Notes: generated by a model not told the origin, from the sequence alone. 64,000 nt of DNA from CAWCQC01 sp963819905 (GCA_963819905.1 CAWFXP010000001.1:62001-126000), one strand, 5' to 3'. Shown: positions 23,898 through 33,052, counted from the first letter of the stretch. Translations and numbers: made by a program.

Positions 23898-25217
23898 GTG
23901 GCGCGCCCGAGAGTGGTCATCGTCGGCGGTGGCTTCGCGGGCCTCTCGTGTGCGAAGGCGCTGGACGGGAAGGCCGCCGACGTCCTCCTCGTCGACAGCC
24001 GGAACTACCACCTCTTCACGCCGCTGCTCTATCAGGTCGCGACCGCCCTGCTGACAGCGCCCGACGTGGCGAGGCCCTTCCGGGCGATCTTCCGCGGCTC
24101 CGAGAACGTCCGTTTCCGGCAGGCACACGTGAGCGGCTTCGATCCTGTTCCCCGCGTCGTCCACACCGCTGCGGGCGAGCAGATCGAGTACGACTACCTC
24201 GTCCTCGCGACGGGCAGCGCGGACAACTACTTCGGCAACGAGCAGCTCGCTGCGGCCGCGAACGGCATGAAGACGCTCGGCGATGCGCTCGCGCTCAGGA
24301 ATCGCGTGCTGTCGTGCCTCGAGCGGGCCGCGCAGGCAGGTTCGGACGACGAGCGCCGCCGCTGGCTCACGTTCGTCGTCGTCGGAGGCGGCCCCACCGG
24401 TACCGAGTACGCGGGCGCCCTGCAGGAGCTCTGCAGGCTCGTGCTCGGGCGCGACTACCCGGAGCTCCGCCCCGAGCTGGCGAGGATCGTGCTCGCCGAG
24501 GGCCACGACAGGCTCCTCTCGGCGTTTCCCGAGAAGCTCGGCCGCTACGCGGAGCGGGTCCTCGCCAAGCGGGGCGTCGAGGTCGTCACCGGCGCCCTGG
24601 TCACGGGGGCGGGTGACGGGCGAGCGACGCTCTCGACCGGGGTCACCATCGAGACGCACACCGTCGTCTGGTCGGCCGGGGTCCGCCCCAACGCTCCGAG
24701 CGACATGCCGCCCGTGGAACGAGGCAGATCGGGCAGGATCGCTGTCGACGAGCGACTTCGCCTGCCCGGGGCCGACGGGGTGTTCGTCGTGGGTGACACC
24801 GCGTCGGTCGTACTGGACGGCGCCGAGCTGCCGATGCTCTCGCCTCCCGCGATGCAGGAGGGCCGGTACGTGGCGAGGGCGATTCTCGCCTCCGCTGCCG
24901 GAACGGGCGCGTCCCTCGCGCCGTTCCGCTACCGCGACAAGGGAACGATGGCGACGGTTGGTCGGAACGCCGCCGTCGTGGAGCTCGGCCGCTGGCGGAT
25001 GACGGGGTTCGTCGCCTGGGTCACCTGGCTGTTCGTGCACCTCTACTACCTGATCGGGTTTCGCAACCGCGTCGCCGTCTTCCTCTCCTGGGGCTGGAAC
25101 TACGTGCGGGAGGATCGGCCGATTAGGATCATCACGCGAACGGAGCCCGACGACGTCGCGGACGCGCTGCTCGACGACCTGCGCGAGCACGACCCGGCGG
25201 CGCCCGGCTCCAGCTGA
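23898..25217 (+). CDS. ndh: Type II NADH dehydrogenase (NDH-2)
   Basis: 439-residue FAD oxidoreductase passing electrons from NADH to quinone without proton pumping. FAD motif VVIVGGGFAGLSCAKAL, NAD motif FVVVGGGPTGTEYAGAL, and second FAD motif GVFVVGDTASV are clear. The C-terminus has the amphipathic/hydrophobic helix region (VAWVTWLFVHLYYLIGFRNR) used for membrane docking. I prefer GTG 23898 over ATG 23889 because it is 7 nt after a -10 box and puts the Rossmann motif at the N-terminus. Confidence 0.9.
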   Translation: MARPRVVIVGGGFAGLSCAKALDGKAADVLLVDSRNYHLFTPLLYQVATALLTAPDVARPFRAIFRGSENVRFRQAHVSGFDPVPRVVHTAAGEQIEYDYLVLATGSADNYFGNEQLAAAANGMKTLGDALALRNRVLSCLERAAQAGSDDERRRWLTFVVVGGGPTGTEYAGALQELCRLVLGRDYPELRPELARIVLAEGHDRLLSAFPEKLGRYAERVLAKRGVEVVTGALVTGAGDGRATLSTGVTIETHTVVWSAGVRPNAPSDMPPVERGRSGRIAVDERLRLPGADGVFVVGDTASVVLDGAELPMLSPPAMQEGRYVARAILASAAGTGASLAPFRYRDKGTMATVGRNAAVVELGRWRMTGFVAWVTWLFVHLYYLIGFRNRVAVFLSWGWNYVREDRPIRIITRTEPDDVADALLDDLREHDPAAPGSS

Positions 25218-25267
25218 CCTCATGCCGAGCAGCGATCTCCACCTCGACCGACTCCGGGGCGCCTAGC

Positions 25268-26653
25268 GTGAGCCGCGCACGCTCAGACGCGCTCGTCTTC
25301 TTCGGTGCGACCGGCGATCTGGCTTATAAGCAGATCTTCCCGGCGCTGCTCGACCTCGTACAGCACGGAGACCTCGACGTGCCGGTGATCGGGGTGGCCA
25401 AGGCCGGCTGGGGCCTCGACGAGCTGAAGGAGCGCGCTCGCGACAGCGTCGAGCACCACGGCCCCGTGAACGAGGAGGCGTTCCAGAAGCTCCTCTCGCT
25501 GCTTCGCTACGTCGACGGCGACTACGCCGACGCCGCGACCTTCTCCGAGCTCCGGACGCAGCTCGGAGGCGCTGCGCGGCCGCTCCACTACCTCGCGATC
25601 CCGCCGTCGCTCTTCGGCCAGGTCGTCGAGGCGCTGGCGTCTTCCGGCTGCGCGAAGGACGCGCGGGTCGTCGTCGAGAAGCCGTTCGGCCGCGACCTCC
25701 GGTCGGCCAGGGACCTGAACTCCGTGCTCCACTCGGTCTTCCCCGAGAGCTCGATCTTCCGCATCGACCACTTCCTCGGCAAGGAACCGATCATGAACCT
25801 CCTCTACTTCAGGTTCGCGAACGCGTTCCTCGAGCCGATCTGGAACCGGACCTTCGTCGAGAGCATCCAGATCACGATGGCCGAGGACTTCGGCGTCGAA
25901 GGGCGCGGCAAGTTCTACGAGGAGGCGGGCGCGATCCGAGACGTCATCCAGAACCATCTCCTGCAGGTGGCGGCCCTGCTGACGATGGAGCCTCCCTCCG
26001 CGAGCGCGCCGGACGCGACCCGCGACGCCAAGTCGAGCCTGCTCGCCGCGGTCGAGCCGCTTCACCCGTCGAACGTGGTGCGCGGCCAGTTCGCCGGCTA
26101 CCGGGACGAGGACGGCGTGGCAGCCGGCTCCACCGTCGAGACCTACGCGGCGATCCGGCTGACGGTCGACACGTGGCGCTGGGCCGGCGTCCCCATCTAC
26201 ATCCGCGCCGGAAAGCGCCTGCCGCTGACGACGACCGAGGTGCTGGTGGAGCTCAACGCGCCGCCGCAGGTCGTCTTCGGAGAGCGCGAGCCACCGCAGG
26301 GGAACTACTACCGCTTCCGGCTCGGGCCGGACGTGCTGATCGCGCTCGGCGCGCGGGCGAAGGTGCCCGGCGAGGAGATGACCGGCGAGAACGTCGAGCT
26401 GGTCGCGCGCCATCACAGCCCGGCCGAGCGCGCTCCGTACGAGCGGCTGCTCGGCGACGCGATGGAAGGCGACCAGTCGCTGTTCGCGCGCGAGGACACG
26501 GTCGAGGCGCAGTGGCGGATCGTCGATCCGATCCTCGGCGACAAGACGCCGGTGCACGTCTACGAGGCGGGAACCTGGGGCCCGGCCGAGGCCGACCGGC
26601 TCACCCGGGTGGTCGGCGGCTGGCACGAGCCGAGACCGGAGCCCGGGCCGTGA
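25268..26653 (+). CDS. zwf: Glucose-6-phosphate 1-dehydrogenase
   Basis: 461 residues. Coenzyme motif FFGATGDLAYKQIFPALLDL at the N-terminus and the active-site motif RIDHFLGKEPIMNLLYFRFAN; EKPFGRDL and IRAGKRLP are also conserved. First step of the oxidative pentose phosphate pathway, giving NADPH. The first gene of a tight operon: it overlaps the HAD gene by 4 bp, which overlaps pgi by 4 bp, so glucose-6-phosphate use is balanced in one mRNA. Confidence 0.95.
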   Translation: MSRARSDALVFFGATGDLAYKQIFPALLDLVQHGDLDVPVIGVAKAGWGLDELKERARDSVEHHGPVNEEAFQKLLSLLRYVDGDYADAATFSELRTQLGGAARPLHYLAIPPSLFGQVVEALASSGCAKDARVVVEKPFGRDLRSARDLNSVLHSVFPESSIFRIDHFLGKEPIMNLLYFRFANAFLEPIWNRTFVESIQITMAEDFGVEGRGKFYEEAGAIRDVIQNHLLQVAALLTMEPPSASAPDATRDAKSSLLAAVEPLHPSNVVRGQFAGYRDEDGVAAGSTVETYAAIRLTVDTWRWAGVPIYIRAGKRLPLTTTEVLVELNAPPQVVFGEREPPQGNYYRFRLGPDVLIALGARAKVPGEEMTGENVELVARHHSPAERAPYERLLGDAMEGDQSLFAREDTVEAQWRIVDPILGDKTPVHVYEAGTWGPAEADRLTRVVGGWHEPRPEPGP

Positions 26654-27339
26654 CGGCCGCGCAGGACGTCGTCGTCCTGTTCGACGTCGACAACACGCTC
26701 CTCGACAACGACCACGTGATCGCCGACCTCCACGGCTTTCTCGAGGAGGAGGTCGGCGCGGAGCGGGCGGGCGAGTACTTCGAGATCCTCGAGGAGCTCC
26801 GAGCAGAGCTCGGCTACGTCGACTACCTGGGCGCCCTCCAGCGGTACCGGCTCGGGCAGCCGCACGACTCCCACGTCCTGGCGGTGTCGCCGTACCTGAT
26901 CGACTACCCGTTCGCGAACCGCCTCTATCCCGGAGCCCTGGACGCCGTCCGCCACGCGCGGACGATCGGCCGGCCGGTGATCCTGTCCGACGGCGACGTC
27001 GTCTTCCAGCCCCGCAAGATCCACCGTTCCGGGCTCTTCGAGGAGTTCGAGAGCCACATCCTCGTCTACATCCACAAGGAGCAGGAGCTCGCGGACGTCG
27101 AGCGCCGCTATCCGGCCCGCCGCTACGTGCTCGTCGACGACAAGCTCCGCATCCTCGCGGCGATCAAGGAGGCCTGGGGCGACCGGGTGACGACGGTGTT
27201 CCCCCGCCAGGGCCACTACGCGACCGACCCCGAGGTGGTTGCGACCTACCCCGCGGCGGACATCACGATCGAGCGCATCGGCGAGTTCGTCGACCTCGCG
27301 CCGGCAGCGCTCGCCGGAGCGGCAGAGGCCTCGCCGTGA
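26650..27339 (+). CDS. HAD-superfamily phosphatase in the zwf-pgi operon
   Basis: 229 residues. HAD motifs: nucleophile FDVDNTLLDND, motif II Ser in VILSDGDVVF, and the acidic motif IV VDDKLRIL. The cap is small and helical (DLHGFLEEEVGAERAGEYFEILEEL). Start is the GTG overlapping the zwf stop (GTGA). The setting between zwf and pgi suggests action on a sugar phosphate such as 6-phosphogluconate or glucose-6-phosphate derivatives, but this is inference. Confidence 0.78.
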   Translation: MTAAQDVVVLFDVDNTLLDNDHVIADLHGFLEEEVGAERAGEYFEILEELRAELGYVDYLGALQRYRLGQPHDSHVLAVSPYLIDYPFANRLYPGALDAVRHARTIGRPVILSDGDVVFQPRKIHRSGLFEEFESHILVYIHKEQELADVERRYPARRYVLVDDKLRILAAIKEAWGDRVTTVFPRQGHYATDPEVVATYPAADITIERIGEFVDLAPAALAGAAEASP

Positions 27340-28961
27340 CATCGCGTCCGCTGAGGGAGAGGGACGCGTGGGGCAAGCTCGAACGGCATCACGCCGAGAT
27401 CGGGGGCGCGCATCTGCGCGACCTCTTTGCGGCCGATCCCGGCCGGGGGGAGCGCCTGGCGCTCGAGGCCTGTGGGCTCTACCTCGACTTCGCGAAGCAC
27501 CGGGTCACCGACGAGACGATCCGCCTGCTCGTCGCGCTCGCCGAGGAGTCAGGCGTCGCCGAGCGTCGTGACGCCATGTTCCGCGGCGAGCACATCAACC
27601 CGACCGAGGATCGGGCCGTTCTCCACGTCGCGCTGCGGATGCCGGCCGGAGCCTCGCTCGTCGTCGACGGCGTCGACGTCGTGCGGGAGGTCCACGAGGT
27701 TCTCGGGCGCATGCGCGCCTTCTGCGATCGCGTTCGCAGCGGCGAGTGGAAGGGGCACACGGGCAAGCCGATCCGGAACGTCGTCAACATCGGCATCGGC
27801 GGCTCCGATCTCGGGCCGGTCATGGCCTACGAGGCGCTGCGCCACTACTCGCGGCGCGACATGACGTTCCGGTTCGTGTCGAACGTCGACGGCACGGACT
27901 TCGCCGAGGCCGTGCGCGACCTCGAGCAGGCCGAGACCCTCTTCGTCATCTCTTCGAAGACGTTCACCACGCTCGAGACGATGACGAATGCGCACACGGC
28001 GCGAGCGTGGCTCCTCGACGGCCTCGGCGACGAGTCGGCGATCGCGCGGCACGTGGTCGCCGTCTCGACGAACCGCGAGGAGGTCGAGAGGTTCGGGATC
28101 GACCCGGCGAACATGTTCGGCTTCTGGGACTGGGTCGGTGGCCGCTACTCGATGGACTCCGCGATCGGCCTGTCGACGATGCTCGCGATCGGCCCGGAGA
28201 GCTTCGAGGCGATGCTGGCCGGCTTCCACACGATGGACGAGCATTTCCGCACCGCCCCTTTCGCCGGAAGCCTGCCCGTCCTGATGGGCCTCCTCGCCGT
28301 CTGGTACCGGAACTTCTTCGGGGCACAGACCGTGGCGGTGCTGCCGTACGAGCAGTACCTGAAGCGCTTCCCCGCGTACCTCCAGCAGCTGACGATGGAG
28401 TCGAACGGCAAGCACGTGACGCTCGACGGCCGGGTTGTCGACTACGACACGGGCGCCGTCTACTGGGGCGAGCCGGGCACGAACGGCCAGCACTCCTTCT
28501 ACCAGCTGATCCATCAGGGAACGACGCTCGTCCCGTGCGACTTCATCGGCTTCGGCAAGCCGCTGAACCCGCTCGGACGCCACCACGACCTCCTCCTCGC
28601 GAACGTGTTCGCCCAGGCCGAGGCGCTCGCCTTCGGGAAGACGGCCGACGAGGTGCGGGCCGAGGGAACGCCGGACCGGCTCGTCCCGCATCGCGTCTTC
28701 GAGGGCAACCGCCCGTCGACCACGATCCTCGCCGAGAAGCTGACGCCCACGATCCTCGGCACGCTCGTCGCCCTCTACGAGCACTCGGTGTTCACGCAGG
28801 GCGCGATCTGGCAGATCGACTCGTTCGACCAGTGGGGTGTCGAGCTCGGCAAGGTCCTCGCGAAGCGCATCGTCCCGGAGCTGGAGTCAGAGAAGGAGCC
28901 GCAGCTCACCCACGACTCCTCGACCAACACGCTGATCAAGCGCTACCGGGATCTCCGGTAG
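27336..28961 (+). CDS. pgi: Glucose-6-phosphate isomerase
   Basis: 541 residues, normal length for the long bacterial form. Signature regions: NVVNIGIGGSDLGPVMAYEAL, VISSKTFTTLETMTNAHTAR, the catalytic Glu in YLQQLTMESNGKHV, and the Lys region QLIHQGTTLVPCDFIG. Interconverts glucose- and fructose-6-phosphate. Its GTG overlaps the stop of the HAD gene. The TAG stop codon coincides with the first bases of a degenerate REP-like repeat. Confidence 0.96.
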   Translation: MTSRPLRERDAWGKLERHHAEIGGAHLRDLFAADPGRGERLALEACGLYLDFAKHRVTDETIRLLVALAEESGVAERRDAMFRGEHINPTEDRAVLHVALRMPAGASLVVDGVDVVREVHEVLGRMRAFCDRVRSGEWKGHTGKPIRNVVNIGIGGSDLGPVMAYEALRHYSRRDMTFRFVSNVDGTDFAEAVRDLEQAETLFVISSKTFTTLETMTNAHTARAWLLDGLGDESAIARHVVAVSTNREEVERFGIDPANMFGFWDWVGGRYSMDSAIGLSTMLAIGPESFEAMLAGFHTMDEHFRTAPFAGSLPVLMGLLAVWYRNFFGAQTVAVLPYEQYLKRFPAYLQQLTMESNGKHVTLDGRVVDYDTGAVYWGEPGTNGQHSFYQLIHQGTTLVPCDFIGFGKPLNPLGRHHDLLLANVFAQAEALAFGKTADEVRAEGTPDRLVPHRVFEGNRPSTTILAEKLTPTILGTLVALYEHSVFTQGAIWQIDSFDQWGVELGKVLAKRIVPELESEKEPQLTHDSSTNTLIKRYRDLR

Positions 28962-29013
28962 GGGCGGACTGTTCCGGAAGGATAGGTAGGTAGGGGCCGG
29001 ACCTGTCCGGCCC
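28959..29013. repeat. REP-like palindromes after pgi
   Basis: A degenerate copy (TAGGGGCGGACTGTTCCGG, 28959-28977) begins at the pgi stop codon, and a full copy starts TAGGGGCCGGACCTGTCCGG at 28991 and ends with CCC. They lie between converging genes. Confidence 0.65.
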
Positions 29014-29027
29014 TTCAACGTCCTACG

Positions 29028-29912
29028 TCACCGCGTCGCCCCCAGCAGCCGGGCGTTCACGATCATGTCGGGGAGCCACCCGTCGGCGGTGGTTCCCCAC
29101 GCGAGAGCATGTGCGACCCCCCACAGGCGCATTCGCTCTCGATCGAGCTCGAGGTCGGCCGAGAGATGATCGAGCCGGTGGGCGACGCGCCGGCGCGAGG
29201 CTGCGTCGTCGTCGAGGTCGCGATCGCGCAGAAGGGAGGCGGTGTCGAACTCGCGCTCGCCGACAAGCGGCTTCGGATCGATCGCGAGCCACGACTCACG
29301 AGTCGCTCGCAAGACGTTGCCGCCGTGGAAATCCTGGTGCAGCACCACCTCTCGTCGCTGCGTCGGGCCGAGCTCGCGCAGCGCGGCGACTGCGAGGTCG
29401 ACCAGTGAGCGCTCGACAGGGCGCCCGAAGCGCTCCCACTCGGCCGGAATGTCCTCGGCCCACCGGGCCGCTTCGTCCGCCAGCAAGCGGAATGGATGCT
29501 CGGTCGGTGCGGGCCGCCAGAGCCGACGGAGAACGGAGGCGGCGATCGTATTCGCCTCCTCCTCGTCGCGGACCCGCCAGAGCTGCGTCCCCGGCTCGCA
29601 GCGCTCGACGAGCAGTGCGCGCAGGGTGCGATCGTGCGCGAGGAGACGAACGGCTCCCCGGCCGTCCCAGTTCTCGAGCGCGTCGGGCTCGTGCTCGCTC
29701 TCGGGCTCGGGGACATTCAGCTTGAGCACGGCGGGCGACCCGTCGATTCGAGTCGCACGGGCGACGTACGCGATGGTCGCCGGCTCGAACGGCTCGCCGA
29801 GCTCGAGACGCCAGCGCCGGCAGCACGTTTCGACGAGTTCCGGGAGCCGGTCGAGCCACGCCGCGCCCTCCGATGTCGTGCCCCACCACCGCAACCCGTC
29901 CGGAATGCGCAT
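29028..29912 (-). CDS. Aminoglycoside/hydroxyurea phosphotransferase-like kinase
   Basis: 294 residues of the APH(6)/streptomycin 6-kinase-like family. Catalytic loop VLHQDFHGGNVLRATRESWL and the metal Asp in AIDPKPLVGEREFD are intact; nucleotide Lys is in PAVLKLNVPE. Homologues phosphorylate streptomycin or hydroxyurea, but many environmental members have unknown substrates. The ATG at 29912 follows a TAAGAC box by 7 nt. No resistance cassette or mobile element surrounds it, so an intrinsic housekeeping kinase is more likely than an acquired resistance gene. Confidence 0.8.
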   Translation of the reverse strand: MRIPDGLRWWGTTSEGAAWLDRLPELVETCCRRWRLELGEPFEPATIAYVARATRIDGSPAVLKLNVPEPESEHEPDALENWDGRGAVRLLAHDRTLRALLVERCEPGTQLWRVRDEEEANTIAASVLRRLWRPAPTEHPFRLLADEAARWAEDIPAEWERFGRPVERSLVDLAVAALRELGPTQRREVVLHQDFHGGNVLRATRESWLAIDPKPLVGEREFDTASLLRDRDLDDDAASRRRVAHRLDHLSADLELDRERMRLWGVAHALAWGTTADGWLPDMIVNARLLGATR

Positions 29913-29981
29913 CGACGGAGTCTTACTGCAGCGCGTCCGAGAATCCGGCGCGCCATCCGAGTTCGGGCAGGCCTGAGGGTC

Positions 29982-29987
29982 TACAGT
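29982..29987 (+). promoter_or_regulatory. -10 box (TACAGT) for the leaderless VOC gene
   Basis: TACAGT ends 7 nt before ATG 29995. No Shine-Dalgarno sequence is present. Confidence 0.45.
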
Positions 29988-29994
29988 TCTTCGG

Positions 29995-30402
29995 ATGACG
30001 ACACCCACGGCCCTCGTCACCGGCGTCGACTTCGTGTCGCTGCCGACCGCCGATCTCGAGCGCGCGATGGACTTCTACGGCAACGTGCTGGGCCTGCCGC
30101 GGTCGAGCGTCTGGCAGCGCCCGGGAACGGAGGCGATGGGCGCGGAGTTCGAGACCGGCACGGTGACCGTCGCGCTCATCGCCTGCGAGCCGCTCGGCAT
30201 TCCCTTCCAACCCAGCAAGGTTCCTCTGGCGCTGCACGTCGACGAGGTCGCGGGCGCGCGTGCCGCGCTCGAGTCGCGGGGCGTCAACTTCGGAGCCGAG
30301 ACGATCGACAGCGGCGTCTGCCACATGGCCCACTTCGAGGACCCGGACGGCAACGTGCTGATGCTCCACCATCGCTACGCCCCGCGCCGCTCGGACGACT
30401 GA
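29995..30402 (+). CDS. Vicinal oxygen chelate (glyoxalase-like) protein
   Basis: 135 residues with two beta-alpha-beta-beta-beta modules: GVDFVSLPTADLERAMDFYGNVLGLP at the start and FEDPDGNVLMLHHRY at the end. The motif order fits the VOC superfamily (glyoxalase I, dioxygenases, bleomycin-binding). The first metal position, normally His or Gln, reads GVDFVSLP here, so metal binding is uncertain. Substrate unknown. Confidence 0.75.
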   Translation: MTTPTALVTGVDFVSLPTADLERAMDFYGNVLGLPRSSVWQRPGTEAMGAEFETGTVTVALIACEPLGIPFQPSKVPLALHVDEVAGARAALESRGVNFGAETIDSGVCHMAHFEDPDGNVLMLHHRYAPRRSDD

Positions 30403-30420
30403 GCTTCGCGGGCGCGTCCG

Positions 30421-30426
30421 TAGAAT
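30421..30426 (+). promoter_or_regulatory. -10 box (TAGAAT) for leaderless thrS mRNA
   Basis: TAGAAT ends 7 nt before the GTG of thrS. No T-box or other leader can fit, so thrS is not riboswitch-controlled here. Confidence 0.5.
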
Positions 30427-30433
30427 CCGCCGC

Positions 30434-32332
30434 GTGAAGGTCGTTCTCCCCGACGAGACCGAGCTCGAGCTTCCCGACGGCGCGACGGGTCTCGACGCCG
30501 CCCGCGCCATCGGCCCGAAGCTCGCCGAGCAGGCGGTACTCCTCCGCGCCGACGGCGACCCGCAGGACCTTCGCCTGCCGCTCGCCGAGGGCGCCCGTAT
30601 CCAGATCCTGACCACACGCGACCGCGACGACCCGGACGCGCTGTTCGTCCTGCGCCACTCGGCGGCCCATCTCCTCGCGGAGGCCGCGCGCCGTCTCCAT
30701 CCCGGCACGAAGGTCGCGATCGGCCCGCCGATCGAGAACGGCTTCTACTACGACTTCGAGTTCCCCGAGCCGATCGGCGAGGAGGATCTGGCCGCGCTCG
30801 AGGCCGAGATCGAGCGCGAGATCGCCGAGGGGCGGACCTTCGAGCGGTGGGAGGTCGAACGGGACGAGGCGCGCCGGATCTTCACCGAGGAAGGCGAGAC
30901 GTACAAGGTCGAGCTCGTCGACACCGCCGACGGCGACATCTCGTTCTACCGGCAGGGCGATTTCACCGACCTCTGCCGCGGCCCCCACCTCCAGACCGCG
31001 GCTCCGATCAAGGCGCTCAAGCTGACCTCGCTCGCCGGCGCCTACTGGCGCGGCGACGAGCGCAACACGCAGCTGACCCGGGTCTACGGCACGGCGTTCT
31101 TCGACAGGAAGGATCTGGCGGCGCACCTCGAGCGGATCGAGGAGGCCAAGCGGCGAGACCATCGCCGCCTCGGCCGGGAGCTCGACCTCGTCCACTTCGA
31201 CGAGCACTCGCCCGGCTCGCCGCTCTGGCATCCGCGGGGCATGGTCGTCTGGAACCAGCTCGAGGACCTCCGCCGCCAGGAGAACGCGAAGCGCGGCTAC
31301 CTCGAGGTGAAGACGCCCCTCATGTACGACACCGAGCTGTGGGAGATCTCCGGCCACTGGGAGAAGTACCGGGACAACATGTTCCTCATCCCGAAGGAGG
31401 AGAAGACCTACGGGCTGAAGCCGATGAACTGCCCGGGCCACATGCTGCTCTTCGGGAGCCAGCTGCGAAGCTACAAGGAGCTGCCGGTTCGCTTCGCCGA
31501 GTCGTCCACGCTGCATCGGGACGAGCCGGGCGGGACGCTGCACGGCCTGCTGCGCGTGCGCCACATCACCCAGGACGACGCCCACATCTTCTGCTCGGCG
31601 GAGCAGATCGAGGACGAGATCTTCGGCTGTCTCGACTTCGTGGCGTACCTCTACGAGCTGTTCGGGATGGAGGCGCGCTTCGAGCTCTCGACGCGGCCGG
31701 AGAACAAGCTCGGCTCCGACGCGGAGTGGGACTTCACCGAGGAAGCGCTCCGCGCGGCCCTCGAGCGCCAGGGCATCGACTACGTCCTGAACGAGGGGGA
31801 CGGCGCCTTCTACGGCCCCAAGATCGACCTCCACATGACGGACGTCCTCGGCCGCTCCTGGCAGATGGGGACGATCCAGCTCGACTCCCAGATGCCGCAG
31901 CGTTTCGGCCTCGCCTATGCAGGCGCGGACAACCGCGAGCACATGCCCTACGTCATCCACCGGGCGCTGCTCGGCTCGCTCGAGCGGTTCATCGGCATCC
32001 TGATCGAGCACTACGCAGGCGCGTTCCCCGCCTGGCTTGCCCCGCTCCAGGCGCGGATCGTCCCGGTCGCCGAGAGCCACCGGCTCGCCGCACGCGACGT
32101 CGCGGGCGAGCTCGCCGGCCGCGGCGTTCGCGTCGACGTCGACGCGAGCGACGAGACCCTCGGCAAGAGAATCCGAAGCGCAGAGCTCGAGCGCGTCCCG
32201 TACGTCGTCGTCCTCGGCGACCGCGAGGCCGACTCGGGCACCCTCTCGCTCCGCATCCGCGGCCGGCAGGAGGTCGTCGAACGCCCCCGCGACGCAGCGC
32301 TGTCCGAGATCGAGCAAGCTGCTACGCTGTGA
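30434..32332 (+). CDS. thrS: Threonyl-tRNA synthetase
   Basis: 632-residue class II synthetase. Domains: TGS (residues 1-60), the editing SAD domain (HSAAHLLAEAARRL with H-x3-H, and CRGPHLQ), the catalytic core with zinc ligands in LKPMNCPGHMLLF, motif 2 RDEPGGTLHGLLRVR and motif 3 VIHRALLGSLERF, then the anticodon-binding domain. Leads the conserved thrS-infC-rpmI-rplT-trmH-pheS-pheT neighbourhood. The GTG start is set by the -10 box 7 nt upstream. Confidence 0.97.
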   Translation: MKVVLPDETELELPDGATGLDAARAIGPKLAEQAVLLRADGDPQDLRLPLAEGARIQILTTRDRDDPDALFVLRHSAAHLLAEAARRLHPGTKVAIGPPIENGFYYDFEFPEPIGEEDLAALEAEIEREIAEGRTFERWEVERDEARRIFTEEGETYKVELVDTADGDISFYRQGDFTDLCRGPHLQTAAPIKALKLTSLAGAYWRGDERNTQLTRVYGTAFFDRKDLAAHLERIEEAKRRDHRRLGRELDLVHFDEHSPGSPLWHPRGMVVWNQLEDLRRQENAKRGYLEVKTPLMYDTELWEISGHWEKYRDNMFLIPKEEKTYGLKPMNCPGHMLLFGSQLRSYKELPVRFAESSTLHRDEPGGTLHGLLRVRHITQDDAHIFCSAEQIEDEIFGCLDFVAYLYELFGMEARFELSTRPENKLGSDAEWDFTEEALRAALERQGIDYVLNEGDGAFYGPKIDLHMTDVLGRSWQMGTIQLDSQMPQRFGLAYAGADNREHMPYVIHRALLGSLERFIGILIEHYAGAFPAWLAPLQARIVPVAESHRLAARDVAGELAGRGVRVDVDASDETLGKRIRSAELERVPYVVVLGDREADSGTLSLRIRGRQEVVERPRDAALSEIEQAATL

Positions 32333-32478
32333 CCCTGCAAGCAGGAGCGATCAGTTCCTCACCCCCGGGGCCCTAGGCTTGTCGGGGGTTCAACCGAAGA
32401 CCGCGAGGATGGTTGGCTGCTGCTCGCAGCCATTCGTCGTTTCAGGAAGGGAGTACGCGTAGACTTGGTGAAGGTGCT
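32333..32478 (+). promoter_or_regulatory. Structured infC leader region
   Basis: The gap between thrS and infC can form a stem ACCCCCG/CGGGGGT (32361-32367 with 32383-32389) and a second TGGCTGC/GCAGCCA (32414-32420 with 32426-32432, loop TGCTC). TAGACT (32460-32465) may be a -10 box, and AAGGTG (32471-32476) a ribosome-binding site. The layout resembles the autoregulatory leaders of infC-rpmI-rplT operons. I cannot match it to a named family. Confidence 0.45.
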
Positions 32479-33051
32479 TTGAGGTCGCGGCGAGCGTTCG
32501 AGCCCGTCCGGCCGGTCGTCTCACAGTCGAGGATCAACGAGCAGATACGGGTACCGCGTGTCCGGCTGGTCGACTCCGACGGCACGCAGATCGGCATCAA
32601 ACAGACAGACGAGGCGATCGACTACGCCTTTTCGAAGAACCTCGACCTGGTGGAGGTCGCCGCGGGAGCAGATCCCCCGGTGTGCCGGGTCATGGACTAC
32701 GGGAAGTACCGGTACGAGCAGGAGCAGAAGGCAAAGCTCGCACGCAAGCACCAGCTGCAGGTTCACGTCAAGGAGATCAAGCTCCGGCCGAAGATCTCCA
32801 CGCACGACTACGAGACCAAGAAGGGCCACGTCGCCAGGTTCCTGGGGCAACGCGCGAAGGTGAAAGTTACGATCATGTTCAGGGGACGAGAGACGACGCA
32901 TCCCGAGCGGGGCCACGACCTGCTGATGCGTCTCGCCGAGGACGTCAAGGAGCTCGGTCACGTCGAGGCGTCCCCGGTTCTCGACGGGCGGAACATGACG
33001 ATGGTGCTCGCCCCCGAGAAGAACGTCGCACGAGAGGTGGGAGCTGCCTGA
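32479..33051 (+). CDS. infC: Translation initiation factor IF-3
   Basis: 190 residues covering both IF-3 domains: the N-domain begins SRINEQIRVPRVRLVDSDG, with IDYAFSKNLDLVEVAAGADPPVCRVMDYGKYRYE, then the linker and C-domain (HVKEIKLRPKISTHDYETK, VKVTIMFRGRE). The most plausible start is TTG 32479; no ATG or GTG fits the frame between the leader and the N-domain. Rare starts are a known device for IF-3 autoregulation. Followed after 1 bp by rpmI. Confidence 0.92.
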   Translation: MRSRRAFEPVRPVVSQSRINEQIRVPRVRLVDSDGTQIGIKQTDEAIDYAFSKNLDLVEVAAGADPPVCRVMDYGKYRYEQEQKAKLARKHQLQVHVKEIKLRPKISTHDYETKKGHVARFLGQRAKVKVTIMFRGRETTHPERGHDLLMRLAEDVKELGHVEASPVLDGRNMTMVLAPEKNVAREVGAA

Positions 33052-33052
33052 G

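Noticed and set aside
29028..29912. Acquired aminoglycoside-resistance gene.
   Set aside because: There is no integron, transposase or composition change around it. Chromosomal APH-like kinases of unknown substrate are common in environmental actinobacteria.
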